Assembly (NCBI GenBank): GCA_003155465.1
Contig: PMCR01000161.1
Coordinates: 4,336-19,784, forward strand
DNA length: 15,449 bases
From: Myxococcales bacterium
GTDB lineage: Bacteria > Myxococcota > Polyangia > Fen-1088
Direction: 5' to 3'
Under the pieces are notes generated by a model that was not told where the DNA came from, did no database searches, and worked only from the letters and a program-made list of their open reading frames with translations. This document shows positions 12,174 through 15,449 of this stretch, one piece after another (the first letter of the stretch is position 1; each line of letters begins with the position of its first letter). The translations under genes and the position numbers were made by a program.

Positions 12174-14387
12174 ATGGGCGACAAGAAGAGAGAATCGCAT
12201 CGGTGGAAGTTCTTCCGCGCGGGCGACGTGGACCAAGTCGTGCTCGCCGAGGGGGCCGATCTCGAGCACCTGAGCGAGCTCGACCAGAAGCTGTGGATGG
12301 CGCTCTCCTGTCCCCACCGGGGTCTTGAGTTCGACAGCCGCACCTTGGAATGGATCGACAAGGATCACGACGGGCACATTCGGCCGCCCGAGATCTTGGC
12401 AGCGGTGGACTGGTGCAAGCAGGTCTTTGGCAAGCTGGACGATCTTTTTGCCGAGGGCAGCTCTGTCCCGCTCGCGTCCATCAGGGAGGATACCCAAGTT
12501 GGCCGCGACCTGCTGACCGCGTGCCGACGTCTGCTCGCCAAGCTGGGCCGTCCGGACGCTGGCGCGGTCTCGGCAGAGGATGTGGCTGGCGCCGCAGATG
12601 CTCTGGCTGTCAGTCGATTCAACGGCGACGGAATCGTGCCCGCCGACAGCGCCGGGGACGAGCCCACCCGCCGGGCTGTCGAGGACATCATCGCGGCGCT
12701 GGGCGGGAAAGCTGACCGGGGCGGCAAGCCAGGAGTGGATCAAACCACCATCGACAAGTTTTTTGACGAGATCGCCGCCACCGTGGCGTGGCTCGACCAG
12801 TCCGATCGGGATCCCGCCGTTCGGCCGCTGGGGAAGGCCACGCCCGAGGCTGCTCTGGCGGTGGACGCAGTCCGAGCCAAGGTCGACGACTACTTCGCCC
12901 GTTGCCGGCTGGCGGCCTTTGACAAACGCGCCGTCGTTGCGCTTGGTCCTGCAGAGAGCGACTTGGCTGCGCTGGCCGGCAAGAGCCTGACCAACGAGGC
13001 GGCTGAGATCGCACAGCTCCCGCTGGCTGCGATCGGTGCCGAGCGCCCGCTGTCGCTCGGCGATGGGCTGAATCCGGCGTGGGCGTGCAAGGTGACGGCG
13101 TTGGCGTCTGCCGCCGTCCGGCCCATGCTGGGCGTTGACAAGGCGGTGCTGATCGAATCGGACTGGACCACCGTCAAGGAAAGACTGGCGCCCTTCTTCA
13201 CCTGGCAGGCTGCCCGGCCGTGCGCCGCGCTGGCAGCGCTCGGTGAGGCCCGCGTGCGCGAGCTGCATGCCGGGACTCTCCGGCAGGACTTGTGCGCGCT
13301 GGTGGTGAAGGATGCGGCGGCTGAGGACCAAAGCGGTCAGATCGACCTGGTGGAGAAGATGATTCTCCTCCGCCGCGACCTGGTCCGCCTGGTGCGCAAC
13401 TTCGTGAACTTCTCCGAGTTCTATGGCCAGCGCCGCGCCATTTTCCAGACCGGTACGCTCTACCTTGACGGGCGCAGTTGCAGTCTGTGCCTGCCGGTCG
13501 AAGATGCCGCCAAGCACGCCGCGGTTGCGGGGCTGGCCCGGGCCTTTCTGGTCTACTGCGACTGCACCCGCCCGGCGGGCGACAAGCGCAGCATCGTGGC
13601 AGTTGTGACGGGCGGTGGCACCGACAATCTAATGGTGGGGCGCAACGGCGTGTTCTACGACCGCAAGGGGATCGACTGGGATTGCACGGTCACGCGCATC
13701 ATCGAGAATCCCATCAGCATCCGGCAGGCCGCCTGGGCACCGTACAAGAGGTTCGTGCGCATGATCGAGGAGCAGGTGGCCAAACGCGCCTCAGCCGCCG
13801 ATGAGGAAGCCCGGCAGAAGACGCAAGCGGCCGCGACGCAAACCGCCCACGCCGACAAGACCAAAGTCGAAGAAACGGCAGCGAAGCCGCCCGAGCCCAA
13901 GAAGATCGACGTGGGCACGGTCGCCGCCATAGGAGTGGCCGTGGCTGGCATGGCGACCTTCCTGTCCAGCATCCTGGCCACCTTTCTGGGACTGGGCATG
14001 TGGATGCCGGTGGGCGCGCTGGGCTTGCTGCTGGCCATCTCGGGTCCGTCCATGCTCATCGCCTGGCTCAAGCTGCGCCAGCGCAACGTGGGCCCCATCC
14101 TAGACGCGAACGGTTGGTCGGTGAACGCGCTGGCCAAGATCAACATTCCCTTTGGCTCCGCCCTGACCAAGGTGGCGGTGCTGCCGCGGGGAGCCCGCCG
14201 CCAGTTGCGCGACCCGTTTGCGCAGAAGAAGACTCCGTGGGGGCTCTACCTGACGCTGCTCGTGCTGCTGGGCCTGGCTGTGCTCTGGCGGTTCGGTCAC
14301 CTCGACTCGTACCTGCCAGGCAAGTTCAAGTCCGGGACGGTGTTCGGTCGCGAGATTCCGGCGGAGACGGTGCCGCCGGTCAAGTAG
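12174..14387 (+). CDS. Large EF-hand membrane protein of unknown function
   Basis: A 737-aa protein that I cannot assign to a characterised family. It has no signal peptide. A canonical EF-hand loop is at residues 62-73 (DKDHDGHIRPPE): Asp at positions 1, 3 and 5, Gly 6, Ile 8, Glu 12, so Ca2+ binding is likely. A second, degenerate loop is at about 147-158 (SRFNGDGIVPAD). The long middle (about 190-535) is soluble and alpha-rich, with a Cys-containing patch DGRSCSLCLPV (432-442) and YCDC (461-464), and a block GGGTDNLMVGRNGVFYDRKGIDWDCTV. A charged Lys/Glu/Ala linker (about 535-578) precedes three hydrophobic helices (about 582-606, 611-632, 689-706). The N-terminal bulk is probably cytoplasmic. 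ATG 12174 has no SD and lies 1 nt after the DUF481 stop, so the two are probably coupled. Calcium-responsive envelope function is an inference only. Confidence 0.85.
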   Translation: MGDKKRESHRWKFFRAGDVDQVVLAEGADLEHLSELDQKLWMALSCPHRGLEFDSRTLEWIDKDHDGHIRPPEILAAVDWCKQVFGKLDDLFAEGSSVPLASIREDTQVGRDLLTACRRLLAKLGRPDAGAVSAEDVAGAADALAVSRFNGDGIVPADSAGDEPTRRAVEDIIAALGGKADRGGKPGVDQTTIDKFFDEIAATVAWLDQSDRDPAVRPLGKATPEAALAVDAVRAKVDDYFARCRLAAFDKRAVVALGPAESDLAALAGKSLTNEAAEIAQLPLAAIGAERPLSLGDGLNPAWACKVTALASAAVRPMLGVDKAVLIESDWTTVKERLAPFFTWQAARPCAALAALGEARVRELHAGTLRQDLCALVVKDAAAEDQSGQIDLVEKMILLRRDLVRLVRNFVNFSEFYGQRRAIFQTGTLYLDGRSCSLCLPVEDAAKHAAVAGLARAFLVYCDCTRPAGDKRSIVAVVTGGGTDNLMVGRNGVFYDRKGIDWDCTVTRIIENPISIRQAAWAPYKRFVRMIEEQVAKRASAADEEARQKTQAAATQTAHADKTKVEETAAKPPEPKKIDVGTVAAIGVAVAGMATFLSSILATFLGLGMWMPVGALGLLLAISGPSMLIAWLKLRQRNVGPILDANGWSVNALAKINIPFGSALTKVAVLPRGARRQLRDPFAQKKTPWGLYLTLLVLLGLAVLWRFGHLDSYLPGKFKSGTVFGREIPAETVPPVK

Positions 14388-14389
14388 CC

Positions 14390-14582
14390 ACGGTTCCTCG
14401 GGGTAAGTGCCGGCCAGCGCAGGTCGGCCGGCGTGCGCGTGAGCGGTAGCGTGAGCGACCAGCGGAACGCGGCCTGCGGCTCGCTCTCTGCCTCCCGCGT
14501 CCCGCCCACGAACACGCTCACCCTCACGCGCACGCGAGCCGCGGGCCGGCCGTCTCTGTGGCTACGACCGCCTGCGGCTATT
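14390..14582 (+). repeat. Structured dispersed intergenic repeat, copy 2 (before yajC)
   Basis: About 193 bp matching 3246-3442 in the same orientation. Conserved blocks are CCGGCCAGCGCAG (14410-14422), GTGAGCGGTAGC (14439-14450), CGACCAGCG (14456-14464), CCGCCCACGAA (14502-14512), CCGCGGGCCGGCC (14539-14551) and a final GGCTATTG. It starts 3 nt after the stop of the EF-hand gene. A perfect 11-bp inverted repeat is present inside: GTGCGCGTGAG (14433-14443) with CTCACGCGCAC (14523-14533), so the element can fold into a large hairpin. Compared with copy 1 it lacks about 30 nt in the middle and has about 20 nt more near its right end. Confidence 0.75.
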
Positions 14583-14605
14583 GAGGAACTCCCTGCCGGC
14601 TTAGA

Positions 14606-14634
14606 TTGACCCCGGATCACCCCTCTGCTAAACG
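14606..14634 (+). promoter_or_regulatory. Candidate sigma70-type promoter for yajC, near-leaderless
   Basis: TTGACC (14606-14611), a 17-nt spacer, and TAAACG (14629-14634). The predicted transcription start is about 3 nt before the yajC GTG at 14644, and no SD precedes it. The arrangement mirrors the efp promoter (TTGACG, 17 nt, TAAATC, start codon 16 nt after the first base of the -10 box; here 15 nt). Confidence 0.4.
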
Positions 14635-14643
14635 TTTGCCTTC

Positions 14644-14997
14644 GTGACTCAATACCTCGTCTCGTTGGCCCAGTCGTCCTCCTCAGGCTCATCGTCTCCG
14701 GGCGGTGCGCTCGGCGGTATGCTGATTCCCATGCTGCTGATCTTCGGCGTCATGTATCTTCTGGTCATTCGCCCACAGTCCAAGAAGGCGAAAGAACACC
14801 AGAAAATGCTGTCCGAATTGCAGAAGGGCGACGACGTCGCGACGACCGGTGGACTCATCGGGCGTATCACGGGAATCAAGGACGACGTAGTCACGTTGCA
14901 GGTCCAGGAGGGCGTCCGTCTCCGCGTCCTGCGTAGTGCCGTCACCGGGCGTCACCGGTTCAGTGAAACTCCCAAGTCGGACGACAAGGCCTCCTAG
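14644..14997 (+). CDS. yajC: Preprotein translocase accessory subunit YajC
   Basis: A 117-aa single-span inner-membrane protein that associates with SecDF and the SecYEG translocon. After a Ser/Gly-rich N-terminus comes the membrane helix (about 24-42, GGMLIPMLLIFGVMYLLVIRPQ), with the family-defining RPQ at its end. Then follow SKKAKEHQKMLSELQKGDDVATTGGLIGRITGIKDDVVTLQV (about 46-88), the conserved cytoplasmic domain (GD-V-TTGG-xGxI). Length agrees with the usual 100-120 aa. GTG 14644 is the only start giving a normal N-terminus; it has no SD, and the promoter-like boxes just upstream suggest a leaderless mRNA. secD follows 18 nt after the stop, the classical yajC-secD(-secF) order. Confidence 0.95.
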   Translation: MTQYLVSLAQSSSSGSSSPGGALGGMLIPMLLIFGVMYLLVIRPQSKKAKEHQKMLSELQKGDDVATTGGLIGRITGIKDDVVTLQVQEGVRLRVLRSAVTGRHRFSETPKSDDKAS

Positions 14998-15015
14998 CGC
15001 AGCAAGGATCACTTC

Positions 15016-15449
15016 ATGGAACGATCGTGGTGGTGGAAGGCCGTCCTCTACGGATGTGCCATTGTTCTCGCCTGTCTCTACTTGGTGCCTACGGTGGTGC
15101 CCGAAGAGAAGCGTCCGGCTTTCTTCAAGGACCACTTCACCAAGCGCATCCAGCTTGGCCTGGACCTGCAAGGGGGCCTTCACCTCGTCTACGCGGTGAA
15201 CATCGATAAGGCCGTGTCGGGCAAGGTGGACCGTCTGTCAAACGACATCGAGGACGCCGTCAAGAAGAAGGTGGCGGATGCTTTCGTGGCGCGCGAAGGG
15301 CGCGACGACATGGTGGTTTCTTTCAAGAATCCGGCAGGCCTGGCCAGCGTGGACGCGGAACTGCTCAAACCCTACCGCCGCGAACTGGACGAAGTCAGCC
15401 GTGATGTCGCGGCGGGCACGCTTCGGCTGCGCTACGACCCTGACCGCGT
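15016..15449 (+). CDS. secD: Protein translocase subunit SecD, N-terminal part (3' end outside window)
   Basis: The first 144 codons of SecD, which with SecF uses the proton gradient to help pull exported proteins into the periplasm. Visible are the first membrane helix (about residues 7-28, WKAVLYGCAIVLACLYLVPTVV) and the hallmark D1 motif LGLDLQGGLHLVYAV (about 47-61). The start of the periplasmic P1 domain follows, including a Lys-rich stretch (IEDAVKKKVADAF). ATG 15016 has AAGGA at 15004-15008, 7 nt upstream. The frame is open to the window end with no stop, so the rest of SecD and probably secF lie downstream. Expected to be co-transcribed with yajC. Confidence 0.95.
   Translation, partial: MERSWWWKAVLYGCAIVLACLYLVPTVVPEEKRPAFFKDHFTKRIQLGLDLQGGLHLVYAVNIDKAVSGKVDRLSNDIEDAVKKKVADAFVAREGRDDMVVSFKNPAGLASVDAELLKPYRRELDEVSRDVAAGTLRLRYDPDR

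Noticed and set aside
12147..13517. 456-codon minus-strand open frame opposite the EF-hand gene
   Set aside because: It has no recognisable domain, and the + strand gene has clear motifs (EF-hand, membrane helices) with coupled start. This is the usual high-GC shadow.
1..15449. CRISPR arrays, rRNA, tRNA, insertion sequences
   Set aside because: I saw no regularly spaced repeats, rRNA or tRNA signatures, transposase motifs or target-site duplications by reading; a tRNAscan/Infernal run would be needed to exclude small RNAs.

Overview
The window looks like chromosomal DNA of a GC-rich delta-proteobacterial (Myxococcota-type) organism. This is an inference from five things: high GC with strong third-position G/C; a Ser/Thr kinase with a C-terminal PEGA domain; TPR proteins with Pro/Ala-rich linkers and a single membrane helix; an Asp/Ala-rich lipoprotein with a short Cys-rich motif; and a secreted tail-fibre-like protein with GNVGIGT repeats and an S74 chaperone domain. 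All supported genes are on the + strand. The many long minus-strand open frames are high-GC shadows.

Left part (1-5316): the 3' end of aspartate kinase (two ACT domains); a 673-aa membrane-anchored TPR protein; elongation factor P (efp) and its lysylating enzyme EpmA, separated by a ~200-bp structured repeat; a decayed HTH antitoxin fragment; and a complete hicA-hicB toxin-antitoxin pair. EpmA is expected to modify Lys34 of EF-P, so those two neighbours form one pathway (relief of ribosome stalling at polyproline). That fits a genome whose proteins, including several here, carry many proline-rich linkers.

Middle part (5599-10803): a tightly packed four-gene operon. It encodes a secreted S74-type fibre (interrupted by a -1 frame change at a G4 run), a TPR protein with a C-terminal membrane helix, a Cys-rich lipoprotein, and a transmembrane Ser/Thr kinase with an extracytoplasmic PEGA domain. 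The junctions are an ATGA overlap, a 2-nt gap and a 0-nt gap, so the genes are probably translated together. A sigma54-like GG-N10-GC element lies at the right distance upstream. This is the best candidate for an undescribed system: a cell-surface fibre plus envelope proteins coupled to a receptor kinase.

Right part (11015-15449): a DUF481 outer-membrane beta-barrel protein followed after 1 nt by a 737-aa EF-hand protein with three predicted membrane helices and no function that I recognise; a second copy of the structured repeat; then yajC and the start of secD (Sec translocon accessory genes), running off the window.

Two cross-cutting observations stand out. The ~195-bp repeat at 3246-3442 and 14390-14582 is a dispersed, partly palindromic intergenic element, in the same orientation and just after a stop codon both times. 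efp and yajC (and, more weakly, hicA) have promoter-like boxes so close to SD-less start codons that leaderless or near-leaderless transcripts are likely.
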